A stretch of DNA of 64,000 bases from Candidatus Thiocaldithrix dubininis (lineage in GTDB: Bacteria > Pseudomonadota > Gammaproteobacteria > Thiotrichales > Thiotrichaceae), in assembly GCA_029972135.1 (NCBI GenBank), contig CP124755.1, positions 2,477,991 through 2,541,990 of the forward strand, in the 5' to 3' direction. Shown piece after piece: positions 1-7,657 of this stretch; within the stretch, counting starts at the first letter, position 1, and each line of letters opens with the position of its first letter. The notes under the pieces are model-generated. The model had not been told where the DNA came from. It saw only the letters and a list, made by a program, of their open reading frames with translations, and searched no databases. Position numbers and translations under genes: made by a program.

Positions 1-50
1 AAGCGCATTTGCTCATGATTACCGCCTGCTGCCAGCGGTAATCTTTAGGC

Positions 51-698
51 TTATCCCTCATCTTCATTCTCAACCGCATGAAATTCTTCGTAAATTTCTT
101 TGACCGTTTTATTGCCAAACCACCAATACGGTGAAGGTTGAATGGGTGCGCCTTGCGGCAACTGTAATAAGTGGCGGGTCGCTTCCGTCAATGAGCAAAC
201 CTTACCTTGCAGATTGACTTTCTTTTCATCTGCAACGGTTACTTGTAGTTGTCCATTTTTGGCAATCAGTACCGAACCTGCGGGTATGCCTAATTCGTAA
301 AAATTCATGTGGGGGCGATGATGGCGTTTAAAGGTTTGGGCTGAGTGTTTGTCAGCCGCTGCTATTTCTGCTTCCATTTGTTGTTCAAACTGTGTGGTGA
401 TGTCATCTACCCGCAGTAGTTTTAATATGGCAATGGCTTGGTCAGGTTCGATTTCAAAAAACTCACGATTGGGATTGACGCGGTTTTTCTTAAAGGCAGT
501 GTGTAGGGCTTTTTCTACTTCGGCTGCGTTTTTCACCTGACAGGCAAACGCGCATTCAAAGGGAAACGGAACGCCTGTGCTGTAGAGTTGGCGTAGGCGT
601 GCATTCACTTCGAGTTGGGTGGTTTTGCCGATTTTGACCAAGTTGGGAATGGCGGGGTTGGTCAGGACGTAGACGATTTGGGAGCTGTTATCTGTCAT
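51..698 (-). CDS. GIY-YIG nuclease family protein (T5orf172-like), third gene of an RM cluster
   Basis: This 215-residue protein begins with a strand carrying Y-V-L, then about ten residues later LVKIGKT. This is the arrangement of the GIY-YIG/T5orf172 (MUG113) nuclease fold, which cleaves DNA with a single metal ion. The N-terminal ~95 residues make the domain; the rest has no fold I recognise. Its ATG overlaps the stop of the specificity-subunit gene by four bases (ATGA), so translation is probably coupled. The operon context suggests a role in restriction or DNA processing next to the methylase; that role is inferred. I have not assigned the catalytic Arg and Glu with certainty, so a non-catalytic DNA-binding role remains possible. 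Confidence 0.7.
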   Translation of the reverse strand: MTDNSSQIVYVLTNPAIPNLVKIGKTTQLEVNARLRQLYSTGVPFPFECAFACQVKNAAEVEKALHTAFKKNRVNPNREFFEIEPDQAIAILKLLRVDDITTQFEQQMEAEIAAADKHSAQTFKRHHRPHMNFYELGIPAGSVLIAKNGQLQVTVADEKKVNLQGKVCSLTEATRHLLQLPQGAPIQPSPYWWFGNKTVKEIYEEFHAVENEDEG

Positions 699-2128
699 AG
701 TGTTTCGTCCTGTAAGAACGGTTGAAGGTAAGCTAGCGCGGCGGCTTCTGAATCTTCAATCGCAATTTCGACCGCACGTTTGGCAGCTTCGAGTAGTAAC
801 TTAGATTTTTTTGTATAGATAATAGACTGATGAATAACCTCAGATATTTCCTGTTGATGTTCTAATAAAATATTGGGAACTTGTAAATTAAGCAGTTCTT
901 TTTCGTCAAAGCGTGGATGATTTGAACCATCTTGTGACCATTTAAAAATAATTTGTGGCAAAATAGAACGAAGATAAACCATTAATGTCGCCACATTCAT
1001 TTTTCCTATTGGTTTAAGTACTATAAATTCCGTTGAGGCAACCATTGGTACATGGCAATCGTGTAAAACCAAAGCAATTTCTTTTAAATATGAACGCAAA
1101 CGAGAAACAATAATTTGACCTTCGGAGAGTACTTTTTTTGTGCTTGAAATAGATTCTGGATAAACCAATTCTTTATCAGCATCTAAAAAAGGCGATAATG
1201 CGTCGGTTAAATCATAGTTTTGTACTACTTGAGTTTTAATTGCAGTCTCAGGTTGCCATAATTCCCGAACAGACTCGAACATATCCTTGACTTTTCCACA
1301 CTCTAGCTGGTTTAGCAAGTATACTGCACTCGCTTTCTCAGGGTGGAAATACTCAGCATCCAAACGCCCGGCCGCAAAAACCTCTGACGATTTACGTTCA
1401 TAACTTAAAGCAGGTGTAGGTTGCCAGTTTTCTAAGCTTAGGGTTTTTAGTAGAATTTGCTCGGCTTGTTGTTGCTGTATCACTGATTGCCTTTGCAACT
1501 TGAAAATATTATCAAAGATTTCTTCTAATGCAGATAGCATATTTTCAGATAGATGTGGTACAGGTAGTGAATAGAGATCATCTTTTGCAATATAACTTAC
1601 TAATAAATTCGTTTTAAGACGATTTTTAAGTGCCTGTCCATATTTGGATGTTAAGTATGGAATTAATAAAAAACGATGTTTAGGATTTTTGGTATTTAAC
1701 TTAAAGCATGTTCCCGTTACAAGTGTTTTTTCAGGAAAGTCATCAGGAACAAAGGCAATCTTTTCAGCTTTCCCTTTAACTTCTATAAGAATTTCTCCAT
1801 GCTGAATACGACCCTTAGGATAGCGCTCCCAATCATTTTGATGAACACAAATCATTGACTCTTTATTTATAAAAGGAGTATTAATATCTGCTGATTGTAG
1901 AAAAAAGGGGTAATCGTTTAATATGCCTTGGCTTTGCTCTATAGCTTCTGTAGTTTCATAAACAACTCGATACCCATCTTTAACAAGACTTCCTAAGGTC
2001 GGACTCGATTCTAATTTTTTTTGAGCTAAAATCGCAGTTTTATTAAAATACTCTGGGTCTATACGTTTTGTAAAAGTACCTGAATTTACTTTACTTAATT
2101 TTATTTCTGTCGCCTCTAGCCCCTCCAT
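695..2128 (-). CDS. hsdS: Restriction-modification specificity subunit (HsdS-like)
   Basis: About 477 residues with the two-half layout of type I specificity subunits: two target-recognition regions (roughly residues 25-215 and 260-450), each followed by a helical segment (around 210-230 and 450-470). The subunit would choose the DNA sequence recognised by the methylase encoded just upstream. The ATG at 2128 has AAGG five bases before it; a TTG directly upstream (2131) is an alternative start. The reading frame stays open and coding-like upstream of this ATG back to a run of eight T at the end of the methylase gene, so the protein may also be made as a fusion (see findings). It is followed by the overlapping GIY-YIG gene. 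Confidence 0.85.
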   Translation of the reverse strand: MEGLEATEIKLSKVNSGTFTKRIDPEYFNKTAILAQKKLESSPTLGSLVKDGYRVVYETTEAIEQSQGILNDYPFFLQSADINTPFINKESMICVHQNDWERYPKGRIQHGEILIEVKGKAEKIAFVPDDFPEKTLVTGTCFKLNTKNPKHRFLLIPYLTSKYGQALKNRLKTNLLVSYIAKDDLYSLPVPHLSENMLSALEEIFDNIFKLQRQSVIQQQQAEQILLKTLSLENWQPTPALSYERKSSEVFAAGRLDAEYFHPEKASAVYLLNQLECGKVKDMFESVRELWQPETAIKTQVVQNYDLTDALSPFLDADKELVYPESISSTKKVLSEGQIIVSRLRSYLKEIALVLHDCHVPMVASTEFIVLKPIGKMNVATLMVYLRSILPQIIFKWSQDGSNHPRFDEKELLNLQVPNILLEHQQEISEVIHQSIIYTKKSKLLLEAAKRAVEIAIEDSEAAALAYLQPFLQDETL

Positions 2129-2163
2129 CAATGCCTTATATTTGGCTTCATTGAAGGGGCTAT

Positions 2164-4386
2164 TTAAAAAAAACTTAAGCCCTCTTTTTTAGCAAACTCA
2201 ATAAACGCTTCCGCAATACCATCTTGAGTTAATCCCTCGTGATTAAATAAATCATGTTCAACCACCCAATGCCCATGATCATCACGTAATAATTCTTTAC
2301 GTTCTATAGGTGTCGTCAAATTAATGGCATTTTGTAACATTAGCGCCAATTGTTTAGAATCATATTGACTTTTTAGTTGCTCCAAATTCATCGTGCCAAA
2401 TTCTAATGATTGATAAACCGTTGCACGATCTAGCGAGCCATATTTTTCAAAAAAAGCAGGACGTGAATAAGTGACGGACTCATATTCACCCGCAGCATTC
2501 AGCTCAGCCTGCAAAATATACTCACGCGCAACCAGATTTTTTTCACCACTATTGTCTTTGGAGGCAACTTGTTGTGTCGCAAAAAAGATAGGGTAATCAT
2601 CAACTCTAGGACACAATGCACCTTGTGTTGGGTCGTCATTCCATTTCTGCACAAACAACACACTGGTTTTCGTTCCCGTATGGGGTTTGAAGGTATTAGG
2701 ATGTAAACCAACGACTGCTAAAATCCGACAACGTTCAGCAATAAACTCCCTCACTCGTTTATCACTTGCATTATTAAAACGCCCCTGTGGCAAAACGACT
2801 GCCATGCGTCCACCAGGTTTAAGAAAGTCCAGATTCCGTTCAATAAATAATAAATCGCGTCCGACTTTGCTTTCTAATGCACCTAAGTTACCGTTTTTAT
2901 CCAGCTTATGACCTAACTCATAATGAGTGAGCATATCGCCCCGATTATTAATATCACCAGCAAACGGCGGATTTGCCATTAGTACATCAAAATTAAAATT
3001 GCGAAAGCTCTTTTTATCAGTTTGTAAATTGCGAAACTTTTTCCACCCCTTACTATAAGTATCAATCCATTCTTGTTCTTTGGTGGTTTCGTGCCATTTT
3101 GGATAGTCCAAAGTATTCAAATGCAACACATTGGTTTCACCATCACCCGCAATTAAATTCAAACAACGTGCAACCCGCACAGATTTTTCGTCAAAGTCAA
3201 TCGCAAAAACTTTATTTCTAACATAATCAGTACAGCGACCAGGTTTAGAATCCGCTGTAAACAAGTGGGATTGAGGGATTTTTAATTGATCGAAAATAGC
3301 TTTCCACACATGAAAAATACTATGCACCGTAAAACCCGCTGAACCTGCGGCGGTATCAATCACCGTTTCATGCTCTTGTGGATTCATCATTTTGACGCAC
3401 ATATCAATCACCCAACGCGGTGTGAAGTATTGTCCCTTCTCACCCTTAGAGGACTTATTGACTAAGTACTCAAAAGCCTCATCGACTACATCTAAATTTG
3501 AGTTAAATAGTTTCCACTCTTCTAACTCACCCACACACACCTGTAAATGATCAGCCGTCAGGCGGATTTTTTCATCGGAAGTAAAAACACCTTCCCATTC
3601 CTGCTTGGCTTCATCAAATAAATCTTGGATTTGCTGTTTAACCTGTGCAGCAGTATTGGTATTGCGAAAACGTAAGTGTTGATAGCTACCCCGATGACAA
3701 GCCATTTCGTCATACAGTTTGGTGAAAATCAGCTTAAACACTTCCTCAAATACATCCACCCCCGCGTTCGCTAATACCTCATTTTCCATGTCTTGGATTT
3801 TCTGGCGTAAGCTACGCGCTTTTTCCCCTTCAGCCATACGACGATTTTCTTGGTCGATTAAGGTTTGCATCGTCCAAGGTTGATTAATCAACGCTTCAAT
3901 CGTTTGATTAACCTGCGGTAGATCAGGAATTTCAACAAAGTGATTAGGATTTTTGCGATGCCAAACTACATTCTGAACCCCATTACCCCACAAAGCTAAG
4001 GGTGCGCCTGTGGCATGACAATAGGAACGTAATTGCTCCTTGCCGTCTTTCAGTTTGCCCTGTTTAACTTCAATAATGATATAAGGAATGGTCGGGCGAT
4101 CGGCATCAAAAATCACAATATCCGCACGCTTTGACGAGTCACGTCCGAAGGTAATCGGATATTCGACTGTAATACGATTGACAGGATAATGATAACGTTG
4201 CGTCAAGCGTTGCAACCACAACTGCCGCACAATCTCCTCAGGTTTTGCCAACACTTCTTTCTTGCGTACTAGACAGGTCAAATAGCGCTTGCCATTCTTC
4301 AAAACGGAACTACTAATGACAGCATTGCGTTCGTTATCAGTAAACAAATCGCTAGACGTGCCTTGCAGCAATTCGGTTGGAGTCAT
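2164..4386 (-). CDS. hsdM: Nuclease-methylase fusion: HsdR N-terminal-like domain plus N6-adenine methylase
   Basis: A 740-residue protein. Residues ~45-150 look like the PD-(D/E)XK nuclease domain seen at the N-terminus of type I HsdR proteins, with D89 and the pair E106-x-K108. Then comes a helical region and a type I-style N6-adenine methylase: GQYFTP at ~318-323, the SAM-binding TAAGSAGF at ~345-352 and the catalytic NPPF at ~472-475. No helicase/translocase motifs are present, and no HsdR lies in the window. The gene leads a minus-strand cluster with hsdS and the GIY-YIG gene. It could act as a type IIG-like or motor-less type I-like system. The last codons lie in a T8 run phased as T-TTT-TTT before the TAA stop. 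Confidence 0.88.
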   Translation of the reverse strand: MTPTELLQGTSSDLFTDNERNAVISSSVLKNGKRYLTCLVRKKEVLAKPEEIVRQLWLQRLTQRYHYPVNRITVEYPITFGRDSSKRADIVIFDADRPTIPYIIIEVKQGKLKDGKEQLRSYCHATGAPLALWGNGVQNVVWHRKNPNHFVEIPDLPQVNQTIEALINQPWTMQTLIDQENRRMAEGEKARSLRQKIQDMENEVLANAGVDVFEEVFKLIFTKLYDEMACHRGSYQHLRFRNTNTAAQVKQQIQDLFDEAKQEWEGVFTSDEKIRLTADHLQVCVGELEEWKLFNSNLDVVDEAFEYLVNKSSKGEKGQYFTPRWVIDMCVKMMNPQEHETVIDTAAGSAGFTVHSIFHVWKAIFDQLKIPQSHLFTADSKPGRCTDYVRNKVFAIDFDEKSVRVARCLNLIAGDGETNVLHLNTLDYPKWHETTKEQEWIDTYSKGWKKFRNLQTDKKSFRNFNFDVLMANPPFAGDINNRGDMLTHYELGHKLDKNGNLGALESKVGRDLLFIERNLDFLKPGGRMAVVLPQGRFNNASDKRVREFIAERCRILAVVGLHPNTFKPHTGTKTSVLFVQKWNDDPTQGALCPRVDDYPIFFATQQVASKDNSGEKNLVAREYILQAELNAAGEYESVTYSRPAFFEKYGSLDRATVYQSLEFGTMNLEQLKSQYDSKQLALMLQNAINLTTPIERKELLRDDHGHWVVEHDLFNHEGLTQDGIAEAFIEFAKKEGLSFF

Positions 4387-4496
4387 GGGGCTGTTTTCCT
4401 ATGGAAGTAATCGAACTAGGGGAAGCTAAGTATACGGGTTTTGTGCCGTTAATTTAACTCTGAATAGAACTTAGCAAACCAAGGCTAAGCGTATTT

Positions 4497-4528
4497 GCCA
4501 GACTGCGAGGTTCGCGTTACAGTCTGGC
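4497..4528. promoter_or_regulatory. Hairpin in the xseA leader
   Basis: A perfect 9-bp inverted repeat (GCCAGACTG, 14-base loop, CAGTCTGGC) with a short nested stem lies 25 bp before the xseA start. No T-run follows, so it is not a clear terminator. It may shape the xseA 5' leader or be an operator. Confidence 0.4.
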
Positions 4529-4553
4529 TATTGCCCCAACCTAATAGCTTTCT

Positions 4554-5885
4554 ATGCCAACCGAGCGTTTAGTTCTTAGCATTTCGCAGCTTAATGCCGA
4601 AGTCAGTCAATTATTAAATCAAGGCTTTGCCGCCGTGTGGGTGGAGGGTGAAATCTCCAACTTTACCCGCGCCAGTTCTGGGCATTTATACCTAACGTTG
4701 AAAGATGCGGGGGCGCAAGTACGTTGTGCTTTGTTTAAAGGCAATGCCATGCGTTTAAAGCTGAATCCACGTAATGGCTTAAAAGTGGTAGCGCGCGGCA
4801 AAATTGGTTTATACGAACCGCGTGGCGATTACCAGATGGTGCTCGACACCATGGAGGAAGCGGGCGAAGGCGCGTTACAACGCCAATTTGAAGCACTTAA
4901 GCAGCAGTTACAAGCGCAGGGTTTATTTGCTGATGCGCATAAACAAGCCTTGCCGAGTTTTCCGCGTGCGGTTGGCGTGGTGACATCGCCCACGGGTGCA
5001 GCGATTCGGGACATCATTAACGTGTTAAAACGGCGTTGTCCGCAAATTCCAGTATGGGTGTATCCGGTATTAGTGCAAGGCGAAGGCGCGAAAGAACAAA
5101 TTGCTCAAGCGATTGCGCAAGCCGACCGTGAACAGCGTTGTGAAGTGTTAATCGTGGCGCGGGGCGGCGGTTCAATTGAAGATTTATGGGCATTTAATGA
5201 AGAAATCGTCGCCCAAGCAATTTATCAATGCTCGTTACCAATCATTAGCGGCGTGGGGCATGAAATCGACTTTACTATTGCCGATTTTGTGGCCGATCAA
5301 CGCGCCCCCACGCCCTCTGCTGCGGCTGAATTAGTCAGCCCCGATATGCAAGCTCTGCAACAGCGCGTTCAACAACTCAAGCTACAACTCTGGCGCTTTC
5401 AGCAACGCCAACTACAACGCGCTCAACAACACGTCCAACAACTTAGCCAACGCTTAAATCAACAACGCCCCACCCAAAAATTACAACAAAAAGCCCAACG
5501 CTTAGACGAATTAGATTTACGCCTCAATGCCGCCATACAACGGCGTTTACAGCAACAACACTTGCGTTTAACTCACCTACAAACTCGCTTACAACAACGC
5601 GCCCCCCAACGCCATTTACAACAGCAACACGCGCAATTAGAACGCTTACAAACGCGCCTACAACGTGCCTTGCAACAGCGTATGGATAAAGCTCACAGCC
5701 GCTTTGTGTTGCAAGTTAGTAAATTAAAGACACTTAGTCCCTTAGCGACCTTAGAACGCGGCTATAGCATTACGCAAAACGCGCAAGGGCATATAATTAC
5801 GCAAGTGGTACAAGTGAGCGTTGGCGAGACATTAATAACGCGAGTGGCGCAAGGGCAAATTGAAAGCGTAGTAACGAAAACATAA
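4554..5885 (+). CDS. xseA: Exodeoxyribonuclease VII large subunit
   Basis: The 443-residue protein has the N-terminal OB-fold DNA-binding domain (to ~residue 100), the Exo VII catalytic core with RGGGSIEDLWAFNEE and GVGHEIDFTIADF, and a long Gln/Arg-rich helical region (~265-390). This matches the elongated coiled coil that binds the small subunits. The enzyme degrades single-stranded DNA into oligonucleotides in recombination and mismatch repair. The gene stands alone; xseB is not adjacent. Start choice: the ATG is the first in frame and gives the family N-terminus, although the ribosome-binding site is weak. Confidence 0.95.
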   Translation: MPTERLVLSISQLNAEVSQLLNQGFAAVWVEGEISNFTRASSGHLYLTLKDAGAQVRCALFKGNAMRLKLNPRNGLKVVARGKIGLYEPRGDYQMVLDTMEEAGEGALQRQFEALKQQLQAQGLFADAHKQALPSFPRAVGVVTSPTGAAIRDIINVLKRRCPQIPVWVYPVLVQGEGAKEQIAQAIAQADREQRCEVLIVARGGGSIEDLWAFNEEIVAQAIYQCSLPIISGVGHEIDFTIADFVADQRAPTPSAAAELVSPDMQALQQRVQQLKLQLWRFQQRQLQRAQQHVQQLSQRLNQQRPTQKLQQKAQRLDELDLRLNAAIQRRLQQQHLRLTHLQTRLQQRAPQRHLQQQHAQLERLQTRLQRALQQRMDKAHSRFVLQVSKLKTLSPLATLERGYSITQNAQGHIITQVVQVSVGETLITRVAQGQIESVVTKT

Positions 5886-5898
5886 CCCTAAGTGCGGG

Positions 5899-5992
5899 CT
5901 TCTGGGTATTTTAGGCAGAACCTGCCCCGCAGGAGCGGGGCTGGAGCGTACAGGAATGTATTCACAGCGTTTCTGCCGTTAATACCCAGAAG
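5899..5992. repeat. 94-bp imperfect palindromic repeat element
   Basis: The interval is bounded by perfect 12-base inverted ends (CTTCTGGGTATT and AATACCCAGAAG). Inside are a second complementary pair (GGCAGAA with TTCTGCC) and a small CCCCGC...GCGGGG hairpin. It sits between two convergent genes, xseA and the RpfE-type gene. The size and nested symmetry resemble REP-like or MITE-like intergenic elements. No clear target-site duplication is visible and I see no second copy in this window. Confidence 0.6.
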
Positions 5993-6000
5993 TAACACCA

Positions 6001-6993
6001 CTAACTTAGATTTTCCCACGTCGCAACTGTCGGCTTTTGCCAAAACTTCCACGAACGGCGCGGCGCTTGCACTTGCCATAAGTTACCATCGCAAGCGCTA
6101 ATGCTGATCTGTGCTTTACCCCTATTTACCGCCTCTAAGGCAGGTGCAAACCATGCTTGTTCGTACTGATTTAATGCGCTCTGCCATGCTTGCATATCAT
6201 CCGTTAAGGCGGGTAACTGTAAAGCCTCTAGCACAATCACATAATCGCTTTGTGGGTCTAAGGCTGACCATTGCGTAACGGTTTGATAGGTTTGTTGGCT
6301 GGCGGTGGCGTAAGTTTGCGCCGTTAATGAATGCCCCATCACTACCCCGTTTTGTTTGGGTAAGACCGCTACAGGTAACGAACTTACGCCCCACAACCAT
6401 AGCGCATTGACTTGTGGCACATTGGCTTGATGTAGCAGCATTTGCAATTCATTGCCTAAGCGATGCCAATAACGTTTATTGCCGTCAGCTAATAGCGGAT
6501 AAATACCTTGCCCTAGGGCTTGGCTTAACGGCGTGGTTTGTATAGGTAGCGCTTGCGTCTGTTCAGGCACGCTTAAATACCAATGGTTGGGCGATTGCGC
6601 GATTAGGCTTAAGCCGTCTTCCGCTAACCAAGGTTGTAACCTATTCAATAAGGCTGATTGTTGCTCATTATTTAATTCGGGTAATTGCGGGTGCAACACG
6701 ACTTCTTGAATGCCGGTTTGCAAATATACCGGATCAGCACATAACAACGGTGTACTGGGGGCGTGCCCAAACTCAGTAAGATAGCGGTAGTAAGCAAACG
6801 GAATTTCTCGTCCCGTAACACCAGCAAACTGAAATAGAGTTGGAATTAAGCCTTGTACGCCTAACGCTTGGCGCTCGGCTTGCCCGAATAATTGCAATAA
6901 ATACGGGGCTTGTGCTTGAAAAGCAAAATCTTTTTGCCATAGCGTTACTGCTTGCAATAAACCCGGCACGACAAACGTTATTTGCATAATCAC
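6001..6993 (-). CDS. RpfE-type protein, phosphoglycerate mutase/phosphatase-superfamily relative
   Basis: A 330-residue protein resembling the proteins labelled 'regulatory protein, RpfE type', common in gamma- and betaproteobacteria and distantly related to cofactor-independent phosphoglycerate mutases. Visible features are VPGLLQ near the N-terminus, WYLSVPE, a central LWLWGV strand and a D-Y-V-I-V-LEALQLPA strand near residue 260. The N-terminal double Met leaves the start uncertain by two codons. The precise biochemical role is unknown. It converges on xseA with the 94-bp palindrome between them. Confidence 0.6.
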   Translation of the reverse strand: MIMQITFVVPGLLQAVTLWQKDFAFQAQAPYLLQLFGQAERQALGVQGLIPTLFQFAGVTGREIPFAYYRYLTEFGHAPSTPLLCADPVYLQTGIQEVVLHPQLPELNNEQQSALLNRLQPWLAEDGLSLIAQSPNHWYLSVPEQTQALPIQTTPLSQALGQGIYPLLADGNKRYWHRLGNELQMLLHQANVPQVNALWLWGVSSLPVAVLPKQNGVVMGHSLTAQTYATASQQTYQTVTQWSALDPQSDYVIVLEALQLPALTDDMQAWQSALNQYEQAWFAPALEAVNRGKAQISISACDGNLWQVQAPRRSWKFWQKPTVATWENLS

Positions 6994-7134
6994 ACCCTAA
7001 AATTTCATGCCGCGTATGATACGACGAAATCCGCAAATATCGGCAGATTATCGGCTATAGCTGGTGTTTAATAGAGGCGACTTGCATACTTTTCGCAGGC
7101 TTTCAATCAATAAACATAAGCAGTACTGCATGTC

Positions 7135-7608
7135 ATGACTTCAAATTCTAGTAATTTACAACTTCATCAACAGCATTGGTTGTTTGGCAAACGGGATTTA
7201 ACCTTACGTTCTAACAATACCTTAACCGTGCGTGAAAAAAGTTGGTTTCGCCAAGAAGAAACCACCCTGCCCTTGGAACTGTTACAACCTAATCCAACAC
7301 ATGCCTCGACCTTTGCAATGAAGTGGTTATTGAATAGCTTATTCATTGGCAGTATTAGCCTGTTATTTGGCTATTTAGGCATTCGCTTTAATGCGGTTGT
7401 GTTGTACGCGCTGTGTGCAATTTTCACAGTGTTTACCTTAGTTTTGTTATATCGGTTTTTTGTCTATACCACGAATTTAGTGATTTATCGGCATGTGCAA
7501 ACCAATGAGAATTTTTTGTATTTATGGAAAGATAAACCCAATCGTGAGGAGTTTTGGGAATTTACTCACGAATTAACCCGCCGCATTGGTTTAAATAAAC
7601 GCACCTAA
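7135..7608 (+). CDS. Hypothetical membrane protein
   Basis: This 157-residue protein belongs to no family I recognise. It has a soluble N-terminal ~60 residues, two adjacent hydrophobic segments (about residues 64-84 and 88-112) and a charged C-terminal cytoplasmic-looking tail. The layout resembles small YcxB- or PH-like membrane proteins, but there is no decisive motif. It is monocistronic and ends at a strong hairpin terminator. No clear Shine-Dalgarno precedes the ATG, so the start is uncertain. Confidence 0.6.
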   Translation: MTSNSSNLQLHQQHWLFGKRDLTLRSNNTLTVREKSWFRQEETTLPLELLQPNPTHASTFAMKWLLNSLFIGSISLLFGYLGIRFNAVVLYALCAIFTVFTLVLLYRFFVYTTNLVIYRHVQTNENFLYLWKDKPNREEFWEFTHELTRRIGLNKRT

Positions 7609-7633
7609 AAAAAGCCCCTTTCGGGGCTTTTTT
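7607..7633. terminator. Bidirectional rho-independent terminator
   Basis: GCCCC and GGGGC arms with a four-base loop are preceded by seven A and followed by six T. The site lies between convergent genes and can end transcription from both. Confidence 0.9.
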
Positions 7634-7657
7634 ATTGAGTACGCTAAGCGTTTACGG

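Noticed and set aside
1-50. Possible start of another minus-strand gene (ATG at 16) and an 8-bp hairpin at 18-42
   Set aside because: Only five codons are visible and no clear ribosome-binding site; cannot be judged from this window.
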